Assembly: GCF_018143015.1 (NCBI RefSeq)
Contig: NC_054744.1
Location: 3,555,059-3,619,058, forward strand
Source: Lytechinus variegatus
Lineage: Eukaryota > Echinodermata > Echinoidea > Temnopleuroida > Toxopneustidae
Length of the DNA stretch: 64,000 bases
Direction of reading: 5' to 3'
This document shows, one piece after another, positions 10,137-19,644 of the stretch. A model generated the notes under the pieces. It was given only the letters and a program-made list of their open reading frames with translations. It ran no database searches and was not told where the DNA came from. Position 1 is the first letter of the stretch; each line of letters begins with the position of its first letter. The translations under genes and the position numbers were made by a program.

Positions 10137-10934
10137 CACCACACCTGCATGCTGTTCACTGCGGTTCGGGCTGCGCGAAACTGACTGAGGGCGCTTATTT
10201 GAGTCTTTCGACTTGCGCTGCCGACTGCGACCTCTCCCGCGGTTATCTAGCAAGGAGCAGGTTAATGCTTGGACCTGCATCGTAAGCTGGGCAACCTGTG
10301 CAGAGAGCTGGTCGACTTTAGTTTCGTGCGCAGGGAGTGGAGGAGGTTGTGATGGCGCCAACTTAGACTGAATGTTAGATATGCTAGTTGGGCCTGCAAC
10401 TTCGACAATTTTGTCCGAAAGCGCCGCCAAGTCCACCAAACTCACCCCATCGCTTGATGCGGCTAGGATGACCTGCACGTTGGTGGGCAAGCGTTGCAAA
10501 AATAATTGCCGAAATATGGAATCCTCCATTGTGCTCGTCCCCATCAATAGCTGCATCCGCCGGAGGAGTTGCGATGGCGACTTGTCTCCGAGCTCCTCTC
10601 CTGACAGCAACCGATTGAGGCGCGTCTGCTCGGAGACGGTCGTTCGCTTGACCAATGCAGCTTTTAATTTCTGATATGGGTTATCGGCTGGGATAGCTGT
10701 AATGATGTCCCTCACCTCCATAACTACCTCCTGTTGTAGTGAGGCAACTACATAATTGAATTTAGTAATTTCGGCGGTAATACCCTTCGTGTGAAATTGG
10801 GCCTCCACCTGAACAAACCAAATTTCCGGGTCGTTTGCCCAGAATGGTGGGAGCTTAATGCTCACCGGAGCAATAGAGGGTGATACTGGAGAAAGAATAG
10901 ATTCAGGAATAGAGGTAACATTAGGGGTAGTCAT
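10101..10934 (-). CDS. Gag protein of Gypsy-type retrotransposon, C-terminally truncated
   Basis: 277 residues from ATG at 10934. The capsid-like core includes LPPFWANDPEIWFVQVEAQF, FNYVVASLQQEVV, RDIITAIPADNPYQKLK and FLQRLPTNVQVIL, matching Gag of invertebrate Ty3/Gypsy elements. A basic Ser/Arg-rich linker (RGRGRSRQRKSKDSN) follows, where the family normally continues into a zinc knuckle. Here the frame instead crosses the deletion junction at about 10137 into LTR sequence and ends WTSFYPLACKN. Gag forms the particle of the element in the cytoplasm. No protease or polymerase follows. Confidence 0.8.
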   Translation of the reverse strand: MTTPNVTSIPESILSPVSPSIAPVSIKLPPFWANDPEIWFVQVEAQFHTKGITAEITKFNYVVASLQQEVVMEVRDIITAIPADNPYQKLKAALVKRTTVSEQTRLNRLLSGEELGDKSPSQLLRRMQLLMGTSTMEDSIFRQLFLQRLPTNVQVILAASSDGVSLVDLAALSDKIVEVAGPTSISNIQSKLAPSQPPPLPAHETKVDQLSAQVAQLTMQVQALTCSLLDNRGRGRSRQRKSKDSNKRPQSVSRSPNRSEQHAGVVWTSFYPLACKN

Positions 10935-11057
10935 GTTGTAGAGTTAAGAAAAAAAAATGAGGAAGTAGAAAGAAAATAAAAATAGTGAAATGAGAAGCAA
11001 GAATAGCGAATTGAGAGAAATGAATAGAAGGCGATAAAAGAAAATTAAGGATTCAGG

Positions 11058-11075
11058 ATCACGTCGGGGTCACCA
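11058..11075 (-). other. Primer-binding site for tRNA-Trp
   Basis: The minus strand reads TGGTGACCCCGACGTGAT directly after the LTR end. This is complementary to the 3' end of animal tRNA-Trp including CCA (plus strand: ATCACGTCGGGGTCACCA). It fixes the orientation of the element and the LTR boundary at 11076. Confidence 0.8.
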
Positions 11076-11179
11076 GTTTAGGAAATTAGGATGGTCAATT
11101 TCCTAATTATGTAAATAGAAAAAAGGAAACATTGTGTCCTACCTTAATTTTTGCTCGCCAGAGGATAGAATGGGGTCCA
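11076..11179 (-). repeat. End of the 5' LTR (shared with the 3' remnant)
   Basis: Right-hand copy of the 104-bp direct repeat, next to the primer-binding site. The LTR continues beyond 11179 but has no second copy here for comparison. Confidence 0.75.
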
Positions 11180-12066
11180 GCCGCTCAGATAAATTGCACA
11201 AATCCCATGGACAGAAATATATACACTTCGAAATTTCAAATAGATTAGGAAGAAGGGATAGATGTCACAAATGTCTCGCGAAGTAATGAGCTCATTAAAT
11301 ATGCAGAGTAAATATAGACTCCGAAGGAGTGGAAGTGACGGTAAGAATAAGAATCAGAAAAGGTAGAGAAATATGTATAAATCGATCCTCCACAAGATTC
11401 GATTCTCACTAGCAGCTGGATGAAATGGACAGCATGAGTGGTCAGGACGAAGGCAGAAAGTAGAGTGGTGATGTGGCAAAAGTAGCATGTTGGTTTTTGC
11501 CAGCATCACAAAAAGGGGGTATGAAGACCACACCCAAAAGAGAGACAAAAAGCAAGTTGAAAGGAGAGAGTGAGAGAGAGAAGAAAGAGCATCTGTGTAG
11601 TGATGCAGTATAAGTGCAGTGGGGAGCAAGGCCAGAACAATAAATCAGGTACATTAATGCCAGGTTGCCTTGCTCCAAGTCCATTATGTAAAAGTGAAAG
11701 GAAGATGTTTGTTTGTAAGATTTAGGCAGAAAATATGCATACAGTGGTAGTGCATTGCATTTGACACAAACAAGATTGAATGTAGAAGAGAAATATACAT
11801 GGAAATAACACAGAGAATATAGGCTTATAAAATTATGTTGACATATGAATGAAAATATATACAGGAAAATAGTATGATATATACATGAAAATAGTATGAA
11901 GATATAGTCAAGTCACTACACATGTATGATACTTGCTGGTAGTGTGTATGAGTGAAATTGAATATTATATCGTTCATTCACAATCTGTAACATACCAGTA
12001 TGCATAGCCTGCAAACAGAGACTAATTTAACATAATGCAATCCAAAGGGAGCTGATTCCTGATAAT
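11180..12066. other. Rest of LTR and flank, no gene
   Basis: The first part should be the remaining 5' LTR; the boundary could not be placed because the opposite LTR is truncated. The remainder is AT-rich with no coding signal. Confidence 0.4.
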
Positions 12067-12259
12067 TTAAAGAAAATCAAACAATCCATTAATTACATTG
12101 CAGGTTTCACCCTGTGTCTCATCCAACGTCGTATATTCCTTAAAACGTTTTTTATTCTCCAGTCTGGCAGGATCCAATCCTACAGTCACCTTGAAATCTT
12201 TACGCATTGATTCCCTAGTTGGAAATTCAAATAAATCATCTTTCTCAGTCACACAAATA
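12067..12259 (-). CDS. Possible terminal exon, unknown product
   Basis: On the minus strand an AG (ATTCTTAACAG) at 12261-12260 opens a frame reading VTEKDDLFEFPTRESMRKD and ending GLFDFL then TAA at 12067. The amino-acid mix (charged, with LDETQGETCNV) looks like real protein rather than noise. I do not recognise it. It lies among transposon genes on the same strand and may belong to one of them, for example the gene of the YqaJ exon. The upstream tract is only weakly pyrimidine-rich. Confidence 0.3.
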
Positions 12260-12299
12260 CTGTTAAGAATGAACAATGATAAGAAAAAATAATAAAATG

Positions 12300-12988
12300 T
12301 TAATATCTCAACTTGTGCAAAATGTAGATACTGTAGGTACTGTGTTTTTTTTTAAATGGGGAGGCAGTGAAAAAAAGGATGCCTGCTGGGTAGTTAGAGA
12401 CCATATTATATGTCCAATTGATCATCCATCTCTGACATCATCATCGTCAAGAATATACTGTGCTTCAAGGATCTCAAGGGTGTATACATTTTGGGGGGGA
12501 GTACAGCTGACTAGAAAGGAGGATATATTGCAGTTCTCAGCAGTTTTCTAATAGTATATATTGCCCAACATCAGAATGCCTAAACAGATACCTATTCATA
12601 TAAAAGCATAAATGTCAACATGGGTCAGAGTAGTGGCATTTGACGATTGACCCGCGTCATCAACTATCGGTAGTTTCCCTGGGAACCATTGTCAAAGTGA
12701 CCATGACGAGAGGGTGATCTCTATTGGTTGGAGTATGATCTTGATGGAGAAGGGCTAGGAGATCAACCGAATCACTGATCAAACCTGTCTGGTTGAAAGT
12801 GTTGTCTTACATGTAGCCTGGTTGGAGTTGGAGATCTTCGATGATAATCTGATCAAAAATCTTGCCTGCCTCTAGATTCTTGAGTAGACTGACGAAAGGA
12901 TGACTAAGATGCAGATCGAGATCTTTGTATAACATTCAGAGTGTGTTGACCTACGACCTAGAACATGTGTAGTTGTTATACAAATAAC
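12300..12988. other. No gene seen
   Basis: Non-coding; short inverted words such as GGGTCA/TGACCC near 12620-12650 but no recognised element. Confidence 0.4.
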
Positions 12989-12991
12989 TTA

Positions 12992-13849
12992 GGGCACTGC
13001 CACACCTTGGCGTTTTAGACAGCATATGCCCGACGTATGAGGAATTTGGTGAATACGCTGGCGTACGTCGAATACGTTACGGGTAAGTTTTGCATACGTT
13101 AAGAGTACGCTAAAACACGCTGGTATACGTCGTCATACGGCGAGGTCGTCGAAAAATTTTGTGCTTGCACAAAATTTTTCGACGTATGCCAGCGTATGGC
13201 TCATACGTCCCGCATACGCGGGCCATAAGTTGTAGGCAAGTTACGCGATCGTTGATACACGTTGACACACGTTACTCATAAGTCGATGTACGTCGAGATA
13301 ATGTCCAGCGTACCCTAAAACTTCTAACCTATGAGTAACGTGCTTTGAACGTATGTGTAACTTAACTCCAACGTATATTGACGTATGAACGTGTTTATAA
13401 CTTACAGCTACCGTAAAATAGCGTATTGACGTTTATAGGAATTGGTATATAAAGGTGGGGTTCACAGGAGTTTTCTTCGGCATGGCGGTGGTGTTGATAG
13501 GTGATGTATCGTGCGGTTATGATTTGAATAGTCGAGCGGCAGCCTTTTTATAGGCTACGACACGTGTTCGTCAGCGATACGCTGCCGCGCGCTATGCGTA
13601 AGTTAGGCTATCGTAGGGCATAAGTTGTGTACGCCAGCAATACGCTAAGCATTCGTTGGAATACGTTACTTATAAGTTAACGAAGCGTTCGATATAAGTT
13701 ACTAATACATTATGCACACGTCCAATTCGTTATGAATACGCTAAGTATACGCCCAGAGTTGAAAAAAAAATCAAAGTTCAGCGACGTTTTAGAGAAATTT
13801 TGATACGTCAGGCATATGCTGTTCAAAATGCCAAGGTGTGACACCACCA
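12992..13849. mobile_element. 858-bp foldback/MITE with TTA target duplication
   Basis: TTA at 12989-12991 and 13850-13852 flank the element. The termini are inverted repeats: the left begins GGGCACTGCCACACC and the right, reversed, TGGTGGTGTCACACC, both followed by TTGGC-TTTT-ACAGCATATGCC and GACGTAT. A 3-bp TTA duplication fits the PIF/Harbinger superfamily. The interior is packed with TACG, ATACG and TAAGTTA words on both strands, far richer in CpG than its surroundings, and holds a perfect 18-bp stem hairpin. No open frame codes for a transposase, so it is non-autonomous. Confidence 0.75.
13147..13184. repeat. Perfect 18-bp inverted repeat with 2-base loop
   Basis: CGTCGAAAAATTTTGTGC at 13147-13164 and its exact reverse complement at 13167-13184, separated by TT. 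It would form a cruciform or hairpin in the left half of the 858-bp element. Confidence 0.95.
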
Positions 13850-13852
13850 TTA

Positions 13853-14214
13853 AAAACAAAAGATGCATACCTTCTCTAAGGGAGTTTTTTTCTTGAACTC
13901 AATCGTTTCCTTCTTTGTGTTGGGTCTGTCATGTACCCAATGGCACGGGTTGTCTTGTCTAAAATGTACTGGAATATAAGAGAATGTACCTTTCATCATT
14001 GTCAATCAGACATAAACCAATTGAGGCATTCTAATTGGTGTATACATTGTATATTTTTTTCGCTTTTACATCACTTTGAAAACTGGACAGCTTCTGTACT
14101 GGATAGGGGTTTTTTCATAACTTCACTTTTTCATATTTCATAAAGAACAAATTTTCTCCTGTTCTTATTAATTACTCTTATTTTCTTCTATATGGATTCT
14201 AACACTTACAAATT
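13853..14214. other. No gene seen
   Basis: AT-rich non-coding sequence between the foldback element and the next minus-strand exon candidate. Confidence 0.4.
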
Positions 14215-14284
14215 TCATATCATATCTTCATCTTGTAGCTCAACTTTTTCCACGACCTCTCCGTGCCGCTCTTCAATTGTGCTG
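14215..14284 (-). CDS. Possible terminal exon, unknown product
   Basis: On the minus strand CATTCTTTCAG precedes a short open stretch STIEERHGEVVEKVELQDED ending MI then TGA at 14215-14217. It is acidic, like the short exon at 17094-17219 (PELSTIEEVKTSPVKEE), and could be part of the same gene. No family is recognised. Confidence 0.3.
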
Positions 14285-14639
14285 ACTGAAAGAATGAAAT
14301 TGGAAAATATTATATTATCATATGAGTGTTAACGAAGGATCAAAATTTCTAGATTGGTAATACTGTATTTACTGGATGTGGCTAATTATATTATTCCTCA
14401 CTTTCATGTCTATTACCTATAATGGATGGCCTAACCTCCCTTCTTGAGTTCCTCAAGCCCATTTTCTTCAAATCATCAAGAAGCGGACCGGAGGTGAAGA
14501 AGTTACCAAAATGAATATGGTATCTCATCATTCCTGAGAGATTCACGTTTATTTCCTGTCAGGTTTCACTTGAACATTGTCTGCCATGTCATGTATGTCC
14601 TGAAAGGTTCAGGAAATCTAAAAAATGGCCAACTTTCTT

Positions 14640-15490
14640 CTGCGCTGATTGCCTTTTGGCTGTGGACAGGAACTTAGAACCACTTGCCTGCAGCCCTCTC
14701 TACGCATTGTCAAGCTTTTCATCTATCATTGAGTTGTAGAATGACAGTTTGTGCCTCCTCCACCAATTTCCTATGTTCACTGACATCACTTTCCCTCTCA
14801 TGTTCCAATAAGTCCAACATAAGTATGGAGGAAGCACGATTGTTCTCGTCCCCTACAGCCTCTACGGAGGTCTTGTAATCAGGACAGACTCAGTTTGAGT
14901 CCTTGAGTTTGTACACGGTACACCTTTTCCCATACAAAAGCACTTCGCATGACGGCGAATGAAGCTCTGAATGCCTTATCCGGCAGGATTCTGTCCCCTT
15001 CTCCTTGATGATGGAGACATTGCCCATGCCTTCTGCACCATCTTTCACCGTTGTCAAAATGAGGGGATCATCGTCATGTCCCAATCCACACGAAGCCGAC
15101 CATTGAGCGATTTCTTCATCTAGTTCTTCAAGAGTCTTGGCCAAGGCATGCAAATTCAGCCACTGCACCCCGCTTTAAGTTGGGAGCAAGAACCTTTGAG
15201 TTCATTGTGCAGCTCCCCTCCTATTGGCAATGGTTCAAAGATGATATTCCCGTACTCGTTGGAGTCAGACCACCTGCCTCCTTTAACTGGCGTATGCTCT
15301 ATAAGTTCAGCATCCCCTTCGAGCTTTGAACCGCACACTCCCTGTCATATATGCCTTCTCTGCCTCGTCCAGAACATGTGGTTGCTTCAATGCATCCTTC
15401 ATCTGTTCGTACTGCTCTCTGTACCGATTTTTAGTGGTGACGCGCATCGCAAGACATTGTTCAATAGTCATTTCCTTTGAACTGCCCATA
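14640..15490 (-). pseudogene. RAG1-like recombinase, decayed core fragment
   Basis: Several minus-strand blocks line up in order with the vertebrate RAG1 core. First CLAMRVTTKNRYREQYEQM and a following AEK match the CLAIRVNT...QY..M...AEK block before the catalytic domain. Then ALAKTLEELDEEI and TVKDGAEGMGNVS match the first catalytic block (CDGMGDVS in RAG1). Next come DENNRASSILMLDLLEHERE (DES...L-LIAERE), MIDEKLDNA and, after a TAG, RGLQASGS (GYDEKL...EGLEASGS). Spacing between the GMG and EKL blocks is about 105 residues, as in RAG1. The first catalytic position is Glu, the second Asp (MIDEKL) is kept, and the next zinc cysteines are missing. I see at least three frameshifts and two in-frame stops, so it is not functional. 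RAG1 with RAG2 cuts DNA as a DDE recombinase; sea urchins carry RAG1-like genes and transposons. Confidence 0.8.
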
Positions 15491-15744
15491 CTCTATGCAG
15501 TCAGTTCACCTGACAAAAGAATAGTGAATGGGTAATGCCGTTGGTTCCCACCTTTGCATACCAAAGGGAATGCACATATATCTGGTCGAAATAAAACAAA
15601 TCTTTAGAATGTCGTAACTTTTGGCGTTATGCTCATTTTCCTCCTTTCTTTTATTCAACTCAACTACTATATTTGTTTTGATGGACTTCCCTTGAAGCCT
15701 GCTATGACCTGTTTAAATCTTAGATCTTTTCAGAAAGGATTGCA

Positions 15745-15817
15745 TTAAGCCTCTTGGTCTTCTTCGTTGGCTCCTCTCCATCCATGCCCTTTGCTCTTCA
15801 GATGATGGTTGTTACAT
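15745..15817 (-). CDS. Possible short terminal exon, unknown product
   Basis: After the acceptor CTCTTTACTTCAG the minus strand reads CNNHHLKSKGHGWRGANEED and ends QEA then TAA at 15745. It is on the same strand as, and upstream of, the RAG1-like fragment, and could be an exon of that or of another transposon gene. The pyrimidine tract is good, but the exon is too short to classify. Confidence 0.25.
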
Positions 15818-15857
15818 CTGAAGTAAAGAGAAAATGCAGGAATTAAAAACAAATTAA

Positions 15858-16729
15858 TGTAGGGGAAGGCAGGGTAAGTTGCGCATAGGGGCAAGTTGAG
15901 CCACCACCCCCAGGCTAATAATGAATGAGTCAGACATTGTGGTGGTGTCATGTATTGATGACCCATTGCATAACCCTTAACCCAACCACTTTATTTCCAA
16001 CTTTGAACAAAAAGTACTTTTTTTAGAGGGAAAAATGCAAATTTCAACCAAAAAAGTAAATAAGGTGTGAAATAGCTAAGTGATTTTTACCCACACACGT
16101 CTTTGAATATATTATAGAAATAAGAACAATATTGTTAGTCCAGGCATGGATTCTCATTCTTGTCATAGTTTTTTACATGATGAATGCATAAGAAATGTGT
16201 GGATGTGAAAATATCGCAATAAGTTCGGACTGGGGTAATTTAAGCCAAATCAACATGGGGCAAGTTGAGCCATGTTAATTCTTATGGTGATGTATAATAA
16301 AAAAAAAATTAAAAAACATAAAAAGCCATTGATATGCAGGCAGAAAGGAGCAAATTCACATGACAGTTCTTTTACTTTTAGAAGATGTTAGTATTTATAG
16401 AGAATTAGCAAGTGAAAAGACTTTAAATGAAAAATTGACATCCTGGTTCTTCCCGCATACATTTTGTACATAGTTTTTGTGGCTCAACTTACCCCAGACT
16501 GTGGCACAACTTACCCCATATATGGGGCAAGTTGAGCCATTTGACATCGTTTTTTTTCAAAGGTCATGATGACTTTCAGTGTGGGGGTAGAAAGTTATAT
16601 GTAGGTGAAAAACATTTCCAAAGAATCAAATTTAAAGGCAAGGTACTTATTTCTACAATATTACTAGTCATATTAATTCTAACATGCAAAATGCAAAAAG
16701 TGTCACAGCTTACCCCGCCTTCCCCTACA
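15858..16729. mobile_element. 872-bp MITE with GGGGAAGGC-GGGTAAG termini
   Basis: The left end TGTAGGGGAAGGCAGGGTAA and the right end, reversed, TGTAGGGGAAGGCGGGGTAA form terminal inverted repeats. Inside, GGGGCAAGTTGAGCCA and its complement TGGCTCAACTTACCCC recur at 15888-15902, 16256-16273, 16480-16497 and 16523-16541. The 2-bp duplication is either AT or TA; the palindromic ends do not allow a choice. There is no coding capacity. Confidence 0.75.
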
Positions 16730-17093
16730 TATTTTTAAAAATTACACCACATATTTGAGTAAAATGTTTATGTTTTGTGTTGACAAGGATCTATTTGCAA
16801 GCTGAAGATATCTGTCATCTTGAAGGATGTTAGGCATTGCTGTCTGGATAAGAGTGTCAGTTTCTTTCCCTACTTGTTAGATCTAGTGTTATTATCATTA
16901 ATGTCATTGTTGAGGGCTAAAAATGACAAAACATGACATCATACTTGTAGGTCTGAAAGAACATTTATTTTTGTCAAAATCAAGAACAGCCCCAGAACCG
17001 AGAAATTCATCTTATAACTCATACTCATTGTTGCTGTACAAAACAATTATATATTTCATTTCAAATAGGATGATCCTCAAAAAGAAAACTCAC

Positions 17094-17219
17094 CAAAGAC
17101 AACATGCCTTCTATCGACACCCTCTTCTTTGACAGGAGAGGTCTTTACTTCTTCAATTGTAGAAAGCTCAGGACATGTATACGCATCAATAGTGCAGCTA
17201 TCAAGAGTAAACCTTGATC
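17094..17219 (-). CDS. Internal exon, unknown transposon-like gene
   Basis: On the minus strand an AG at 17221-17220 opens SRFTLDSCTIDAYTCPELST, continues IEEVKTSPVKEEGVDRRHVV and stops at a GTGAGT donor (17093-17088). The frame is open throughout and both splice sites are good. The sequence is not recognised; the acidic VKEE type composition resembles the exon at 17643-18791 (KAIKVEEKPFFMAE), so I place both in one gene. Confidence 0.35.
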
Positions 17220-17642
17220 CTTTCACAAATATTTTGAAGAAATAAAAAAAATTAATTCATTTCATTAATATTACGCCTAAATAAATTCAGTATAATTACG
17301 ACAATTACATTAAATCACATCACATATTTTTTAAATCAAAATGAATACATTGGACAACCACCAAGATTACAAATAATTACAAGTCAAAGAGATATAATTA
17401 ACTACATGTATCTAATTCCACCTCCATTATCATAAATTTTTCACATTTTCCAAACCACATTAAGTTCTGATTAGTAATAAAAGATTACCAAGCATACACT
17501 CTACCATGTCTACGTTTCATCTCATTCTAAACCCAGCTTCAATTTCATTCTCAACAAACACAACATACATTCTATGTCTAGATTTAGGCTGGGCCTGGCT
17601 CTGGGTATAAAATAGTCTCGAATATTATTAATATTTTTTCCA

Positions 17643-18791
17643 TTAATACCAACTTAAAATAAAAAGATAACAAGCATTAGACCCCTTCCTTAGCCCTTCC
17701 TTCACTTTCTCTCGAAGTCGAAGAACATCAATTCCCTCATGTGTATCAATACTACATTCAGCCATAAAGAATGGTTTTTCCTCAACTTTAATCGCCTTCG
17801 ACATCACATCTCCCTCCATTTCAACGTACGTGTCCACACAGCCAAGTGTCGGCTCATACACGCCTCCTCAACAGAACTCCATGTCCCTTTTGTTCCTTAT
17901 TACTCAAACTTCTCAAGATCGGCTCTCCAGCAGTGACCTTGATACCAGAACTTGTTGAAGTATTACAAGTTTCTGCGGGTATGTCAAGGTAGGAGAACTC
18001 GAGTTTGGTGTAGGCAGGGTTGTGGGTTTTCGGTTTGACGCATGGGTGGGACGAGTCCAGGATCATTTTGTGGAGGCATGGCAGATGGGGCATTTATGCT
18101 GGCAGAGCAGGAAACACAAATCTGTTTTATCTTTATATTCAATGTGCCACAAGACCAACAGGACTTCCACTCTCTTCTCTCTGACTCTTGACTTATCTCG
18201 TCATCAACATGGTCAAGCCACTTGCCATTCTTATGAACCCGCTGGTCCACGATTCAGTCTTCCGGTGTCTTGTACACTTCTTTGTAGTGTGTATTGTTAA
18301 CAGCTTTGTTGAAGGTACTGTTCTCATCCAGTATGACTTCTTCAACAGTCTTCCTGATCGCTTCTTCTTTAAGCCACTTTCTGGGCTTCAAATCTGCAGT
18401 AAATTGTAGATTGCTGTCTGGTTGAACTTGTGCGTAGCAAACACTTGTGATTACACTTGACTTCACCTTATTGTCCGGTTGAGCATGATAAGTTTTCCCG
18501 ATCACCTGATCGTTATCAAATGCGCAAAGCACATCCCAACAAGGGAAGACTGGTGTTCCAGCCTGGGTCTTAAGCCAGTTTGTCACATATATGAATGACT
18601 TCCTGCTGGCGATGATGAAGAGTTTGTATTACATACAAGCTTTTTCCGGGCAACTGCGTAGGACACAGGATTTTCAGAAAGTGAAATTGGCAATATTGTT
18701 TGCTTGTTCTGTAGGTAATATGTTTGTTCAATTGCTTTGGCAAGATCAACCTCCCTATCTCCGGCACTATGCTTGGGATCAGTAGTAGTAC
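17643..18791 (-). pseudogene. Unrecognised transposon-like protein with zinc-ribbon motif
   Basis: The minus strand gives one discontinuous protein: VDLAKAIEQTYYLQNKQTIL, then after a frameshift TNWLKTQAGTPVFPCWDVLC, AFDNDQVIGKTYHAQPDNKV and LKPRKWLKEEAIRKTV; after an in-frame TGA at 18254-18256, KSCWSCGTLNIKIKQICVSC; after another shift, EPTLGCVDTYVEMEGDVMSK and KVEEKPFFMAECSID. The C-x2-C...C-x2-C pair (CWSC and CVSC) looks like a zinc ribbon. The type of sequence is familiar to me from multicopy invertebrate genes of unknown function, but I cannot name it. An upstream exon may lie at 18795-18925. It lies between a RAG1-like relic and a Harbinger relic on the same strand. Confidence 0.5.
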
Positions 18792-19366
18792 CTTAAAAAA
18801 AAATCACAAAATTCCTCGAAGCGATCCACTCCTTGAGATTTAGCCCACACATTGCATCAATATCATTTGCAGGAAGATGTTTAATATCAGATTTCACTGC
18901 CGTTTGTTGGCTCTGTCCTAAAAAAATAAGCCACCTGTGCCAACTCAAACTTCTCAAGTATAATTTCAGCAAACCCATTTTCACAATTCCAACGTTCGAA
19001 ATCAAGGAGAATGTAGCAATTATGAGATAAATCACACACGTGTATCGCACTTCACCTGCAACCAGTGCGTTCAGCCAATTCACCAAGCAAGGTATGCTAC
19101 TGCTAGCTATAGCTGCATGCTTCGCTTGGGGCATAGATAAATGTACCCATTAAAATATCATCTAACATACACATCTCACGCAAAAATTTAATCCCAAAAC
19201 AAACATCAACAATCTCATACAACTCAAAAACAACAACTAGATTTTGATTCGTCATAAAACGAATTACATGTAGGTGGTTTGTCGTAGATAGATAAAAAGA
19301 TAAACAGACATAATTATTTAAACCAATGAATAGATATTAGATTGAAAGATAAATAGACATACATAT

Positions 19367-19644
19367 TTAAACGTATACATATAAGGAAGATAGATAGCAA
19401 GACAGGAAACAAACAGGAACTAGGTCTAATCTCTTGGTGACTGCTCTCTCTTGTTGCTCTACATTATCATCCATCAGTACTTCAATCTCATCAGGTTTTC
19501 TGAAATTCTTAGTGAGGTTGTAAAGCACGCAGCATGCGTTAATGACCCTACAGGTCCTCCCTGGACTGAAGGGTAGCCCGTCTCCCAGCAAACACCGAAA
19601 CTTGTTTTTCAGCTGGCCGTTGACTTGTTCTATTGCCGTGGGCT
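19367..19644 (-). pseudogene. PIF/Harbinger (HARBI1-like) transposase C-terminus
   Basis: After the acceptor TTTCATTTACAG (AG at 19646-19645) the minus strand reads PTAIEQVNGQLKNKFRCLLG, then SPGRTCRVINACCVLYNLTK and NFRKPDEIEVL. This is the end of the DDE_4 catalytic domain of Harbinger-type transposases: the E-x2-x-G-x-LK-x-RF-x-CL block carrying the last catalytic Glu, followed by the ACCVLHN helix. Upstream exons with the two Asp residues are not seen within the window. The frame after the domain runs into low-quality sequence, so this is a relic or last exon only. Confidence 0.7.

Larger units (their letters stand above)
10033..11179 (-). mobile_element. Gypsy-type LTR retrotransposon with large internal deletion
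   Basis: Two 104-bp direct repeats (10033-10136 and 11076-11179, three mismatches seen) flank a gag gene on the minus strand. Next to the right-hand repeat is an 18-base primer-binding site. Gag runs straight into the left-hand repeat, so the zinc knuckle, all of pol and the first part of the 3' LTR are deleted. The full 5' LTR extends further right, to an unresolved point past 11179. The Trp primer and the Gag type suggest the CsRn1-like branch of Ty3/Gypsy. The element sits in the intron upstream of the YqaJ exon. Confidence 0.75.

Noticed and set aside
14640..15490. Plain Transib transposase instead of RAG1-like
   Set aside because: The GMG-VS, EKL and LQASGS blocks and their spacing fit RAG1 itself better than Transib as I remember the two families; a search would settle it.
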